Positions 26,765 through 34,436 of a stretch of DNA of 64,000 nucleotides are shown piece by piece. A model generated the notes under the pieces. The model did no database searches, was not told the DNA's origin, and worked only from the letters and a program-made list of their open reading frames with translations. The stretch covers positions 992,001-1,056,000 of the forward strand of contig CP082962.1 of assembly GCA_021730285.1 (NCBI GenBank), written 5' to 3'. This DNA is from Desulfovibrio sp. JY (GTDB lineage Bacteria; Desulfobacterota; Desulfovibrionia; Desulfovibrionales; Desulfovibrionaceae). The position numbers and the translations under genes were made by a program. The stretch's first letter is position 1, and every line of letters begins with the position of its first letter.

Positions 26765-26796
26765 CGCCGTCCCGGTTTCCCGGGGCGGCGTTTTTT
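26765..26796 (+). terminator. Intrinsic terminator 95 bases upstream of the Fic-like gene
   Basis: Stem CGCCGTCCCGG / CCGGGGCGGCG with one G-U pair and a T loop, followed by TTTTTT. Its place before, not after, a gene suggests either the end of a small RNA or an attenuator. Confidence 0.7.
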
Positions 26797-26891
26797 CGTG
26801 TCAATCATGGACATCGGGCGGCGGCTGCGGCACATCCCATGGACCGGGCCAAGGCCCGGGACTATGAGGGGAAGATGCGGGAAAGTCGGCC

Positions 26892-27575
26892 ATGAGCAGC
26901 CACAAACAGTATCGCCTGAACCTCGATCGCATCGAGGCGTCGCTGCGCGACGTGATGGCCAACTTCGACGAGGTCAACGAAACGCTGCTCATGCGGCGCG
27001 AACCGCTCACCGAGCAACACATCGGCAACCTGCTCGAGGGCTATTCCTACGTGGACTGGCTGCTGGAGGAAGGGCAGGAGCTTTTCTCGCCCAGCGGCCT
27101 CGACCATATCCTGGAACTCAACCACATCGTCTTGTGCGGCATCGACGACCGGGTGCGCATGGAATACGGCCCGCATCTGCTCGAAACACGCCGCCGCTTC
27201 GCCGAGGGCATCGACGAGATCGCCAGCTGGTACGAGCGCAAGCGCCACAAGTCCGCCTACAAGCGGGCCGCCGGCGTGTACGTGCTCTCGGTCAGCCAGC
27301 CCCAGCTTTTCCTCGAAGGCAACCACCGCACCGGGGCCCTGGTCGCCAGCTACATCCTGGTCCAGGAGGGGTTGCCGCCGTTCGTGCTGACCCGAGACAA
27401 CGCCACGGCCTACTTCAACCCCTCCACCCTGATCAAATACCGGCACAAGGAAAAATTCCTGGATCGCCAGTATTACCTCAAGAAGTACCGCAAGGAGCTT
27501 CAGAAGTTCTTCGAAGAGACGCTGGACAAGCGTTTCCGCCTGGCCATCCGCCTGGACAAGGACGGGAAGGAGTAG
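26892..27575 (+). CDS. Fic-like protein with a degenerate active-site motif
   Basis: 227 residues, mostly helical. The central QLFLEGNHRTG (138-148) follows the Fic signature HxFx(D/E)GNGR but has Gln for the catalytic His and His for the second Gly. Fic enzymes transfer AMP or other nucleotide parts to proteins, and the His acts as base, so this one may be inactive or do different chemistry. Other features: ELNHIVLCGIDDRVRMEYG, a conserved-looking IDEIASWYERKRHKS helix before the motif, and a Lys/Arg-rich C-terminus (YYLKKYRKELQKFFEETL). No antitoxin-like small gene is adjacent. It follows a structured leader with a terminator. The Fic assignment is by motif only. Confidence 0.55.
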   Translation: MSSHKQYRLNLDRIEASLRDVMANFDEVNETLLMRREPLTEQHIGNLLEGYSYVDWLLEEGQELFSPSGLDHILELNHIVLCGIDDRVRMEYGPHLLETRRRFAEGIDEIASWYERKRHKSAYKRAAGVYVLSVSQPQLFLEGNHRTGALVASYILVQEGLPPFVLTRDNATAYFNPSTLIKYRHKEKFLDRQYYLKKYRKELQKFFEETLDKRFRLAIRLDKDGKE

Positions 27576-27586
27576 CCGAAGACGCC

Positions 27587-27621
27587 GGGGGAAAACCTTG
27601 GCTTGCGAAAAGTTTTCCCCC
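27587..27621. repeat. Degenerate stem-loop of the repeat family (copy G)
   Basis: GGGGGAAAACCTT and AAGTTTTCCCCC arms with an imperfect loop and the tail AGACCCCCTTCC. It lies between the convergent Fic-like and tatA genes and can terminate both. Confidence 0.65.
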
Positions 27622-27632
27622 AGACCCCCTTC

Positions 27633-27857
27633 CTAAAGGGTTTCCCCGCGCGCATCGCCTTGCTCCACATGCCCGGCGGCCGGCTTGGGGGCAGCCACTT
27701 GCGGCGTCACATCCCGTGCTTCCATGGCGGACCGGAAATCCCGCACCGCCTTGCCCAGGTCGTGTCCCACGTTGGCCAGTTTGCCCGGCCCGAAGATGAT
27801 AAGGACCACGCCGAGGATAAGCAGCAAATGGATGGGTTCGAACAGCCCTGCGAACAT
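27633..27857 (-). CDS. tatA: Twin-arginine translocase subunit TatA/TatE-type
   Basis: 74 residues from the ATG at 27857 with AGGAGG 8 bases upstream. N-terminal hydrophobic helix (PIHLLLILGVVLIIFGPGKL), the FGPGKL hinge and the amphipathic helix LANVGHDLGKAVRDFRSAM, then a short polar tail. It oligomerises to form the channel through which folded, cofactor-bearing proteins (here likely periplasmic hydrogenases and similar enzymes) cross the inner membrane. tatB and tatC are not in the window. Confidence 0.9.
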   Translation of the reverse strand: MFAGLFEPIHLLLILGVVLIIFGPGKLANVGHDLGKAVRDFRSAMEARDVTPQVAAPKPAAGHVEQGDARGETL

Positions 27858-28075
27858 GATGACGCCTCCTTTTTTCTTTTCATACCATAAAAGTCTCCTC
27901 CCAACCTTTCCCGTCCATGACAATCCGGCAAGCCGGGGGGAGATCATGGCGGCAATAGCCCGGATCCGCCGTCCGCGTCTGTCGCCTCTCCGACCCGCCA
28001 TGCCGCGAAACGGACAAATCGCCGCCACGCCGAACCTCTGGCCGGAACCCGCCGATTGCGGTAGAAAGCCCCCCT

Positions 28076-28999
28076 ATGGACGCGACATCTTCCGCCCCGG
28101 TGCTCGAGGTGACCGGGGCACGAAAGCATTTCGGCGAGTTCACGGCCGTCGACGGGGTAAGCTTTTCCGTGGCCCACGGCGAATGCTTCGGCCTGCTCGG
28201 GCCAAACGGCGCGGGCAAGACCACCACCATCCGCATGATCTACGGATTCTCGCCCTTAAGCGGCGGGTCCATCCGCGTCTTCGGCCTGGATGTGGCCACG
28301 GCCTTTCGGCGCATCCGGGCCCGCCTCGGCGTGTGCCAGCAGGCCAACACCCTGGACCCGGACTTAAGCGTGCTCGAAAACCTGCTCGTTTTCGCCGCCT
28401 ACTTCCGCATCCCCAAAGGGGAGGCGCTTTCCCGGGCCGAATCGCTGCTGGCCTTTTTCGCCCTGGAAGGAAAAAAGCGCCTCAGCTACGAGGAGCTTTC
28501 CGGCGGCATGGCCAGACGGCTCATGCTCGCCCGGGCCATCATCAACAAGCCGGACCTGCTCATCCTCGACGAACCGACCACCGGCCTTGACCCCCAGTCG
28601 CGCAACACCCTCTGGGACCGGCTACTCGACCTCAAGCGCCAGGGGCTCACCATTTTGCTGACCACCCACGCCATGGAGGAGGCCGAGCGCTTCTGCGACC
28701 GGCTGTGCATCGTCGACCACGGCCGGGTGACGACCGAGGGCGATCCGCGCGGCCTCATCCTCGCCCACGCCGGCCGGCAGGTGCTGGAAGTGGAATCGCC
28801 CGGCGAGGATTTTATCGCTGCCATGACCGGCGAGGGCTGGCGCTTCGACCGTTCGGGCCGCCGGCTTTTGGTTTACGGCGAGGACCGGGCCGCCCTGCTC
28901 GCCTTGCGCGAGCGTTTTTGCCCGGAGCTGGGCATGTTGCGCCCGGCCACCCTTGAGGACGTGTTTTTGCGCCTGACCGGCAGGGAGCTTCGGGAATGA
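28076..28999 (+). CDS. ABC exporter ATP-binding protein, NodI-like
   Basis: 307 residues. Walker A GPNGAGKTT, Q-loop CQQANTLDPDLSVLENL, the signature LSGGMARRL (an M/A variant of LSGGQ-type motifs usual in the DrrA/NodI group), Walker B LLILDEPTTGLDPQ, and H-loop TTHAMEEAE. The C-terminal ~80 residues match the family's regulatory tail. The stop overlaps the permease start (ATGA). Together they form an ABC-2 exporter for a lipid-linked saccharide, antibiotic or similar molecule; NodIJ itself exports lipo-oligosaccharides. Confidence 0.88.
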   Translation: MDATSSAPVLEVTGARKHFGEFTAVDGVSFSVAHGECFGLLGPNGAGKTTTIRMIYGFSPLSGGSIRVFGLDVATAFRRIRARLGVCQQANTLDPDLSVLENLLVFAAYFRIPKGEALSRAESLLAFFALEGKKRLSYEELSGGMARRLMLARAIINKPDLLILDEPTTGLDPQSRNTLWDRLLDLKRQGLTILLTTHAMEEAERFCDRLCIVDHGRVTTEGDPRGLILAHAGRQVLEVESPGEDFIAAMTGEGWRFDRSGRRLLVYGEDRAALLALRERFCPELGMLRPATLEDVFLRLTGRELRE

Positions 29000-29781
29000 C
29001 GGCCGACGCCCGCTTCACAAGCCTTTTTTGGACGGTCTGGCGGCGCAATCTGCTGGTCTATCGCCGCATCTGGGCGATAAACTTCCTGCCGCCGCTGCTG
29101 GAGCCGCTTTTTTACCTGCTCGCCTTCGGCGTCGGCTTCGCCGGGCTGGTGACCGACGTGACCTGGCACGGGGAACCCCTGGGCTTCATCCGGTTCTTCG
29201 CCCCGGCGCTCATTGCGGCCACGGCCATGTGGCAGGCCTTCATGGAAACGACCTACTCCTCGTTCGTGCGCATGTTCTACCAGAAGACCTACGACGCGCT
29301 GCTGGCCACGCCGCTGTCCCTGGAGGAGATCATCGTGGCCGAGATCGTCTGGGGCGCGACCCGTTCGCTCATCGCCGCCACGCTCATGCTCGCGGTGGTG
29401 GCCGGACTCGGCTACGCCCCGAGCTGGCAAGCCCTGGTCTCCCTGCCCGTCGCCGTCCTCGGCGGCCTGGCCTTCGGGGCCATGGGCATGGCCGTAACCA
29501 GCGTCACGGGCTCCATCGACATGTTCAACATTCCGATCTTCCTGGTCATCACGCCCATGTTCCTTTTTTCCGGCACCTTTTTCCCCGTCGACGCCCTGCC
29601 CGCCTGGGCCGCCCATATCGCCGCCGTCCTGCCGCTCTATCATCTGGCCGAGCTGGTCCGGGCCGCCTGCCTGGGCCGATTAAACGCCGCCTCCCTGGTC
29701 CACGCCCTGGTCCTAGCCGCGTTCTTCCTGGCCTTCCTGCCCCTGGCCCTGGCCGGCATGCGCCGCCGGCTCGTTCGATAG
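28996..29781 (+). CDS. ABC-2 exporter permease, NodJ-like
   Basis: 261 residues with six predicted membrane helices, including FLPPLLEPLFYLLAFGVGF near 30-48 and SIDMFNIPIFLVITPMFLFSGTFFP at about 175-199, the ABC-2 permease signature region. It overlaps the ATPase gene by 4 bases, so the two are translationally coupled. The final helix (LAAFFLAFLPLALAGM) is followed by a short Arg-rich cytosolic end. Substrate unknown. Confidence 0.87.
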   Translation: MTADARFTSLFWTVWRRNLLVYRRIWAINFLPPLLEPLFYLLAFGVGFAGLVTDVTWHGEPLGFIRFFAPALIAATAMWQAFMETTYSSFVRMFYQKTYDALLATPLSLEEIIVAEIVWGATRSLIAATLMLAVVAGLGYAPSWQALVSLPVAVLGGLAFGAMGMAVTSVTGSIDMFNIPIFLVITPMFLFSGTFFPVDALPAWAAHIAAVLPLYHLAELVRAACLGRLNAASLVHALVLAAFFLAFLPLALAGMRRRLVR

Positions 29782-29964
29782 TGTTCCCGGGGGGAGGCCG
29801 CCCCGTCTGGACCTCCCCATCAGGACCATCGCCCCTGGGCCCCAGGCCGTGGGGAATGCTTCCCCCTTCAGCGGGGACACAATAAAAATTCGTTGCGACA
29901 TGTAACCAAACGGACGGACCAGACGTCTTATTTATCAAGAGGTGAATTGCAATCTCTTCACTGT

Positions 29965-30002
29965 AAGACGCATGCAACAGAGCGAAGCATGCGTCTTTTT
30001 TT
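29965..30002 (+). terminator. Strong intrinsic terminator
   Basis: Eleven-pair stem AAGACGCATGC / GCATGCGTCTT with an 11-base loop and a run of Ts to 30002. It ends transcription coming from the ABC exporter. The rest of 29782-30091 is AT-richer non-coding DNA in which I see no other feature. Confidence 0.8.
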
Positions 30003-30091
30003 ATACGGCTCAAAAGGGGTTGACGCAGAATAGAGTGAAAAGATACATTGAAATCCAAGAAAAATAAAAAATATTATTGTGTGAATTACCC

Positions 30092-30118
30092 TAAATATAC
30101 GGAACTGACGACCGATAG
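30092..30118 (+). promoter_or_regulatory. Candidate sigma-28 (FliA) flagellar promoter
   Basis: TAAA (30092-30095), 15 bases, ACCGATAG (30111-30118), against the consensus TAAA-N15-GCCGATAA (6 of 8 in the -10). The expected start near 30125 leaves room for AAAGGAG (30130-30136) before the ATG at 30142. It implies expression with the late flagellar genes. Confidence 0.6.
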
Positions 30119-30141
30119 GAGGCGAAACAAAGGAGATTGCT

Positions 30142-30762
30142 ATGGCAGCCATCGACTCCATGTCCGTGTATTCCAATACGACGTCGTCGCTGACGACTTT
30201 CAACCTTACCGCCGCATCCAAGACGTCCGGCAACGGGACCGCCGCCTCCGGCTCTTCCGGGGACACCGTCAGCATCTCCGAAGAAGGCAAGGCCCTGGCC
30301 TACTCCCTCTCCTCCTCCGCCGCGACGGCCAGCAATGCCGCCACGGCCGACGCCGGGGCCGTGACCGCCACGTCCGAGACCTCGGGCACCGACACCGGGG
30401 AAACGGCCACCACGAAGACCGCCGACGCCACGTCCCAGTCGGCCTCCACCAGCGCCAACCAGGCCGCCGGCGGCACCATGTCCGCCGGTTCGAGCTCCTC
30501 TTCGTCCGACGACGACGATTCCGAGAGCACCGCCGACAACCTCAAGCAGCAGATCCAACAGTTGCAGCAGCAAATCCAGAAGCTCCAGGCCGAGGAGATG
30601 CCCGACGACGAGAAGAAGACCCAGGAGATGCAGCTGCAAAGCGAACTGAGCGAGCTCCAGACCGAATACGCCCAGGCGCTGCAGGACGAAAACTCCTCGT
30701 CGTCCTCGACCAGCGGCACCGGCGGCAACACGGCGTCCACCACCTACGGCGCTGCGGGTTGA
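30142..30762 (+). CDS. FlxA-like low-complexity coiled-coil protein
   Basis: 206 residues, no signal peptide or membrane segment. Residues 1-130 are Ser/Thr/Ala-rich and include GDTVSISEEGKALA, a motif found in several deltaproteobacterial flagellum-associated proteins. Residues 131-185 form a Gln/Leu/Glu-rich coiled coil (LKQQIQQLQQQIQKLQAEE), and the tail is Ser/Gly-rich. The coiled coil matches FlxA-like proteins, members of the FliA regulon of unknown function. AAAGGAG and a sigma-28-type promoter precede it, supporting a motility-linked role. Confidence 0.75.
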   Translation: MAAIDSMSVYSNTTSSLTTFNLTAASKTSGNGTAASGSSGDTVSISEEGKALAYSLSSSAATASNAATADAGAVTATSETSGTDTGETATTKTADATSQSASTSANQAAGGTMSAGSSSSSSDDDDSESTADNLKQQIQQLQQQIQKLQAEEMPDDEKKTQEMQLQSELSELQTEYAQALQDENSSSSSTSGTGGNTASTTYGAAG

Positions 30763-30860
30763 TCCCCTCCGGCGCGGCGATGCTGCAAAGACCAAGGGGC
30801 GGTCGCGATCCGGGCCCGGCGGCCCCTCCGGTTGTCCTCCAACCGGCTCATGCCGACCCG

Positions 30861-31142
30861 ATGATACGTTGTCCGCCACGCGCCTCGTACTCTTCGCGTC
30901 GACCATCCGATGACGCCGATACCGCCGACGCCACCCTCAAGCAGCTCAAGGAGCTTCAGGCCGCATCCGCTCCCGACGGAAAGAACCAGGCCCGGCAAAG
31001 GCTGCTCGAAACCCGGCGGACCCAGCTCAAGCTCGAATACGCCGAGGCGAAAAACAAAACGGGCGATGCGGGGTCAGGCGGCGACGACGTCGCCGGCATC
31101 TGCGACGCGGCGGTCCAGGCCCTTTCGGCCCGGATCGGTTGA
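30861..31142 (+). pseudogene. Remnant of a second FlxA-like coiled-coil gene
   Basis: The frame encodes LKQLKELQAA, then RRTQLKLEYAEAKNKTG, and ends ICDAAVQALSARIG. The first parts line up with the coiled coil of the intact gene just upstream (LKQQIQQLQ, LSELQTEYAQALQDE). The only in-frame ATG, at 30861, lacks a ribosome site, and the Ser/Thr-rich N-terminal half is missing. I read it as the 3' end of a decayed tandem duplicate; a living gene with an unusual start is less likely. Confidence 0.4.
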
Positions 31143-31662
31143 CAAGCGCCCCGGGGGAGCTTACAGCCGAACCAACACGGAAACCCTTTTGAGGAAAAAA
31201 TGGACGACCCGTACAGTAGTTGTCGCAATAACCATACGGTGTTGCAGATTCTTTTGAGATAACGTCTCCCGCCGACTCGGTCCGCGCCGACGCCTGCCCT
31301 CCCGTCCGGGAACAGGTCGCCTCCGCCAGCCCCGCCGGATGGGCGGCGGCAAAGGAGGCGCCCGATGAAAGCATCCTTCATCCGGTCACGTCAAATCGCC
31401 TCGCGGCCTCGTTACCGCGCCTGCCATCTCGGGTACGCGCAGCTCTTTCCCTGTTCCCGCAGGCTGTGCGCCGTTTCCGGCGGCGCCGCTTTGGAACCTC
31501 CCTCATCAAGCCCCCAGCCCTCCGCGTAGGGCCTTGGGCGAACATCGCCCGCTGACAGATTCCCTCATCCGCGCATCATGTCCGCCGGCCGCGTGCCGCC
31601 GGGCATAAAAAGGCATGCGTCGCGCCCGTTGCGCACGCGTGCTGCCCATGAGGAGGCTTGCC
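31143..31662. other. 520-base gap before the MgtE-N/CBS gene
   Basis: It holds two short reading frames with good ribosome sites: 31200-31262 (20 codons) and 31365-31529 (54 codons, AAAGGAGG). GGGGCATAAAAAGGCATGCG-like direct repeats are absent and I saw no clear promoter. A long leader ahead of a probable magnesium-related operon could hold a metal-sensing element, but no known M-box sequence was recognised. Confidence 0.3.
31365..31529 (+). CDS. Possible 54-residue leader peptide
   Basis: A short frame with a strong ribosome site (AAAGGAGG six bases before the ATG). The product is Arg-, Ser- and Cys-rich (three Cys) with no recognisable domain and a Pro/Ser-rich end. It sits in the leader of the MgtE-N/CBS-transporter operon, where leader peptides can control magnesium genes. 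Codon use does not clearly support a real protein. Confidence 0.2.
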   Translation: MKASFIRSRQIASRPRYRACHLGYAQLFPCSRRLCAVSGGAALEPPSSSPQPSA

Positions 31663-32922
31663 ATGAGCGAAGTCTACATCAGCTCCATGCTGGGGCGTCC
31701 CGTCATCGATCCGACCGGCGCGGCCCTCGGCCGCCTGGACGACTTGCGCCTGGTCCCGGGCGACTCCCTGCCCGTGGTCACCGGGCTTTTCATCCGCGAA
31801 GGCCATGAACGCCGCTTCGTGCCCTGGAGCGCGGTCAACCTCTTCACCCCGGTGGTGGTCTCGGCCGACCCGGACGTGGCCGGCCATGCCGACGACCATC
31901 TGGCCGATTCCCCGGACATCCGCCTGCGCCGCGACATCCTCGACCGTCAGATCGTGGACGTGGACGGGGCCAAGGTGGTGCGGGTCAACGACCTGAAACT
32001 CGTCACCCGCGGCGCGAACCTGCTCTTGGCCGCCGTGGACGTGGGCCTTCGCGGCATGGCCAGAAGGCTCGGCATGCTGCGCTTCTGGAATCGGCTGGCC
32101 GGATTTTTCGGCACGAGCCTGCCCGTGCGCGAGATCGACTGGCGCTACGTGGCCCAGCTCGACCCCAATGCCGACCGGCTCACCCTGACCGTGGCCCGCG
32201 AGCGCCTAACCGACATGCACCCGGCCGACATCGCCGAGATCCTGGCCCAGCTCCCCCACAAGGAAGCCGGGGCCATGCTCGAATCCCTCGACCCCGAGAC
32301 CCTGGGCGAGACCATGGGCGAACTCGACACCGAGTTGGGGGTTCGGGTCATAAGCCAGCTCGACAGCGAGCGGGCCTCGGACATCCTGGAGGAGATGGAG
32401 CCCCATGAGGCGGCCGACCTGCTCGGCGACCTGCCCGAGGAAAAGGCCAGGGAACTGCTCGAGCTCATGGACGCCGAGGACGCCGAGATGGTCCAGGAGC
32501 TCCTGGAGCACGAGGAGGACACGGCCGGCGGCCTCATGAACAACCTCTTCGCCTCCGTGCCCCCGGCCATGACCGCCGAAGAGGCCATCAACTACGTCCG
32601 GCTCGTCGGGGCCGAAGTCGACAACGTCTACTACGTCTACGTCATCCGGGGCGACGAGACCCCGCTTGGCGTGGTCACCCTCAAGCGGCTGCTTCTGGCC
32701 CCGCCCAAGACCCCCGTGGCCGAGATCATGACCGTGGGGCTCAAGGCCGTCACGGTCGACGCCACGCCCCATGACGTCATGGAGATCATCGCCAAGTACA
32801 ACCTGCTCGCCGTGCCCGTGCTCGACGACGCCGGGCACATGGCCGGCATCGTGCCGGCCGACGACGTGCTGGAGATGTTTCTGCCCGAATCCGTGACCCG
32901 GAAGCGTTTCGCCGCGCTGTAG
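31663..32922 (+). CDS. PRC-barrel, MgtE-N and CBS-domain protein, probable divalent-cation sensor
   Basis: 419 residues from the ATG at 31663 with AGGAGG upstream; in-frame ATGs at 31615 and 31648 lack one. The N-terminal ~150 residues form two PRC-barrel-like halves (MLGRPVIDPTGAALGRLDDL; DRQIVDVDGAKVVRVNDL). Then an MgtE N-domain (about 175-275: MHPADIAEILAQL, MEPHEAADLLGDL) and two CBS domains (about 280-410). These are the cytosolic Mg2+-sensing parts of MgtE without its membrane channel. An Nramp-related transporter follows 27 bases later, so it may gate or sense for that transporter. Confidence 0.85.
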   Translation: MSEVYISSMLGRPVIDPTGAALGRLDDLRLVPGDSLPVVTGLFIREGHERRFVPWSAVNLFTPVVVSADPDVAGHADDHLADSPDIRLRRDILDRQIVDVDGAKVVRVNDLKLVTRGANLLLAAVDVGLRGMARRLGMLRFWNRLAGFFGTSLPVREIDWRYVAQLDPNADRLTLTVARERLTDMHPADIAEILAQLPHKEAGAMLESLDPETLGETMGELDTELGVRVISQLDSERASDILEEMEPHEAADLLGDLPEEKARELLELMDAEDAEMVQELLEHEEDTAGGLMNNLFASVPPAMTAEEAINYVRLVGAEVDNVYYVYVIRGDETPLGVVTLKRLLLAPPKTPVAEIMTVGLKAVTVDATPHDVMEIIAKYNLLAVPVLDDAGHMAGIVPADDVLEMFLPESVTRKRFAAL

Positions 32923-32949
32923 GCCGCGGCCGCCCAAGAGGATCGCATC

Positions 32950-34245
32950 ATGACCGCTTCCGATATCGTCTCGCCGTTCAAGAAACTCTCTCGCCGCAAC
33001 ATATTGATGTTTCTGGCTATTCTCGGACCTGGCATCATCACGGCCAATGTGGACAACGATGCCGGCGGCATCACCACCTATTCCCTGGCCGGCGCCCAGT
33101 ACGGCTACTCGCTTTTGTGGATGCTCATCCCCACCACCATCTCGCTGGTGGTGGTGCAGGAGATGTGCGCCCGCATGGGCGCGGTCACGGGCAAGGGACT
33201 CTCCGACCTCATCCGGGAGTCGTTTGGCCTGCGCATCACGTTTTACATCATGATCGCGCTGTTTCTGACCAACCTCGGCAACACCATCTCGGAATTCGCC
33301 GGCATCGCCGCCGGCATGGAGATTTTCGGCGTCTCCAAGTTCATTTCCGTGCCCATCGCCGCGGTCCTGGTCTGGCTGCTCATCGTCAAGGGCTCGTACC
33401 GCATCGTGGAGCGCGTCTTTCTGGTCGCCTGCGTGATCTACCTGGCCTATCCCCTGGCGGCGCTTTCCGCCGACGTGCCCTGGCTCGAGGTGGCCAAGGC
33501 GTCGGTGACACCGAGCTTCCGGGCCGACGGCGGCTACGTGGCCATGATGATCGGCCTGGTCGGCACGACCATCGCCCCCTGGATGCAGTTCTACCAGCAG
33601 GCGGCCGTGGTGGAAAAAGGGATCACCGCCGAGAAATACGGCTACACGCGCCTGGACGTCATTTTCGGCTGCCTGTTCGCCGTGGCCGTGGCCCTTTTCA
33701 TCGTGGTGTCCTGCGCCGCCTCGATCTTCGGCCAGGGGCTGCCCATCGAGACCGCCGCCGACGCGGCCAAGGCCCTGGAGCCGCTGGTCGGCAAGTACGC
33801 CTCGGGACTCTTCGCGGTGGGGCTCATCAACGCCTCGCTTTTCGCCGCCGGCGTCCTGCCGCTGTCCACGGCCTACTACATCTGCGAGGCCATGGGCTGG
33901 GAACTCGGCATCGACAAGGACTTCCGCAAGGCGCCGCAGTTCTTCTGGCTTTTCACCCTCAGCATCGTGATCGGGGCGCTGACCATCCTCATCCCGGGCA
34001 TGCCGCTTCTGGCCGTGATGTACGTCTCGCAGGTCATAAACGGCGTGGTGCTGCCCTTCGTGCTCATCCTGATGCTGCTTCTGGTCAACGACAAGCGGCT
34101 GATGGGAAAATTCGTCAACGGCCCGGTCTTCAACACCGTGGCCTGGGTGACGGTGGCCGGTCTGATCGGGCTTACGGCCCTGATGACCCTGGATACGGTC
34201 ATCCCCGGGGCCATCGCCTCCATGGTGAAGCTCGTGACGTGGTAG
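32950..34245 (+). CDS. Nramp-family divalent metal transporter, NRMT-like (probable Mg2+)
   Basis: 431 residues, about eleven membrane helices. Canonical manganese/iron Nramps have DPGN in TM1 and MPH in TM6. Here TM1 reads ANVDNDAGG (about 32-40) and the TM6 region TTIAPWMQFYQQ (about 198-209), so the metal-binding Met is absent. That pattern is the one described for Nramp-related magnesium transporters. The genetic link to an MgtE-N/CBS protein supports Mg2+ rather than Mn2+. A bipartite repeat 8 bases after the stop likely terminates the operon. Substrate is inferred, not shown. Confidence 0.82.
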   Translation: MTASDIVSPFKKLSRRNILMFLAILGPGIITANVDNDAGGITTYSLAGAQYGYSLLWMLIPTTISLVVVQEMCARMGAVTGKGLSDLIRESFGLRITFYIMIALFLTNLGNTISEFAGIAAGMEIFGVSKFISVPIAAVLVWLLIVKGSYRIVERVFLVACVIYLAYPLAALSADVPWLEVAKASVTPSFRADGGYVAMMIGLVGTTIAPWMQFYQQAAVVEKGITAEKYGYTRLDVIFGCLFAVAVALFIVVSCAASIFGQGLPIETAADAAKALEPLVGKYASGLFAVGLINASLFAAGVLPLSTAYYICEAMGWELGIDKDFRKAPQFFWLFTLSIVIGALTILIPGMPLLAVMYVSQVINGVVLPFVLILMLLLVNDKRLMGKFVNGPVFNTVAWVTVAGLIGLTALMTLDTVIPGAIASMVKLVTW

Positions 34246-34252
34246 AGAAGAG

Positions 34253-34416
34253 CTGGGGGGAACCCTTTCTGAAGAAAGGGTTCCCCCCAGGCCCCCCTCC
34301 TAAAGACTTTTAACGGGTAGATGGCGTTATCGTCACCGCACCTGTCACCGTTAAAAGTTTTGGGGAGGGGAGAGCGCGAGAGGGGGACCCTTTTTTCAAA
34401 AAGGGTCCCCCTCTCG
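34253..34416. repeat. Bipartite stem-loop repeat, full copy D
   Basis: Stem-loop one at 34253-34290, tail with CTAAAGACTTTT, a linker more diverged than in the other copies, and stem-loop two at 34376-34416 preceded by GGGGAGAGCGCGAG. It lies between the convergent transporter and cheC genes. Confidence 0.85.
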
Positions 34417-34436
34417 CATCTTCTCCATCCCTCCCC

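Larger units (their letters stand above)
26508..26796 (+). ncRNA. Candidate structured leader or small RNA ending in a terminator
   Basis: The 435 bases between repeat F and the Fic-like gene carry no convincing protein but much secondary structure: GGAACAA (26510-26516) can pair with TTGTTCC (26583-26589) and encloses two small hairpins; a perfect 21-base inverted repeat follows (26630-26709); and a strong intrinsic terminator closes the region (26765-26796). This could be an independent small RNA or a terminated leader of the downstream gene. It matched no RNA family I know; RNase P, tmRNA, SRP and 6S signatures were looked for and not seen. Confidence 0.3.

Noticed and set aside
26508-26796. 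RNase P, tmRNA, SRP or 6S RNA
   Set aside because: None of the conserved sequence blocks of these RNAs could be found.
26555-27799. Plus-strand frame of 414 codons
   Set aside because: It is out of frame over the structured leader and the Fic-like gene.
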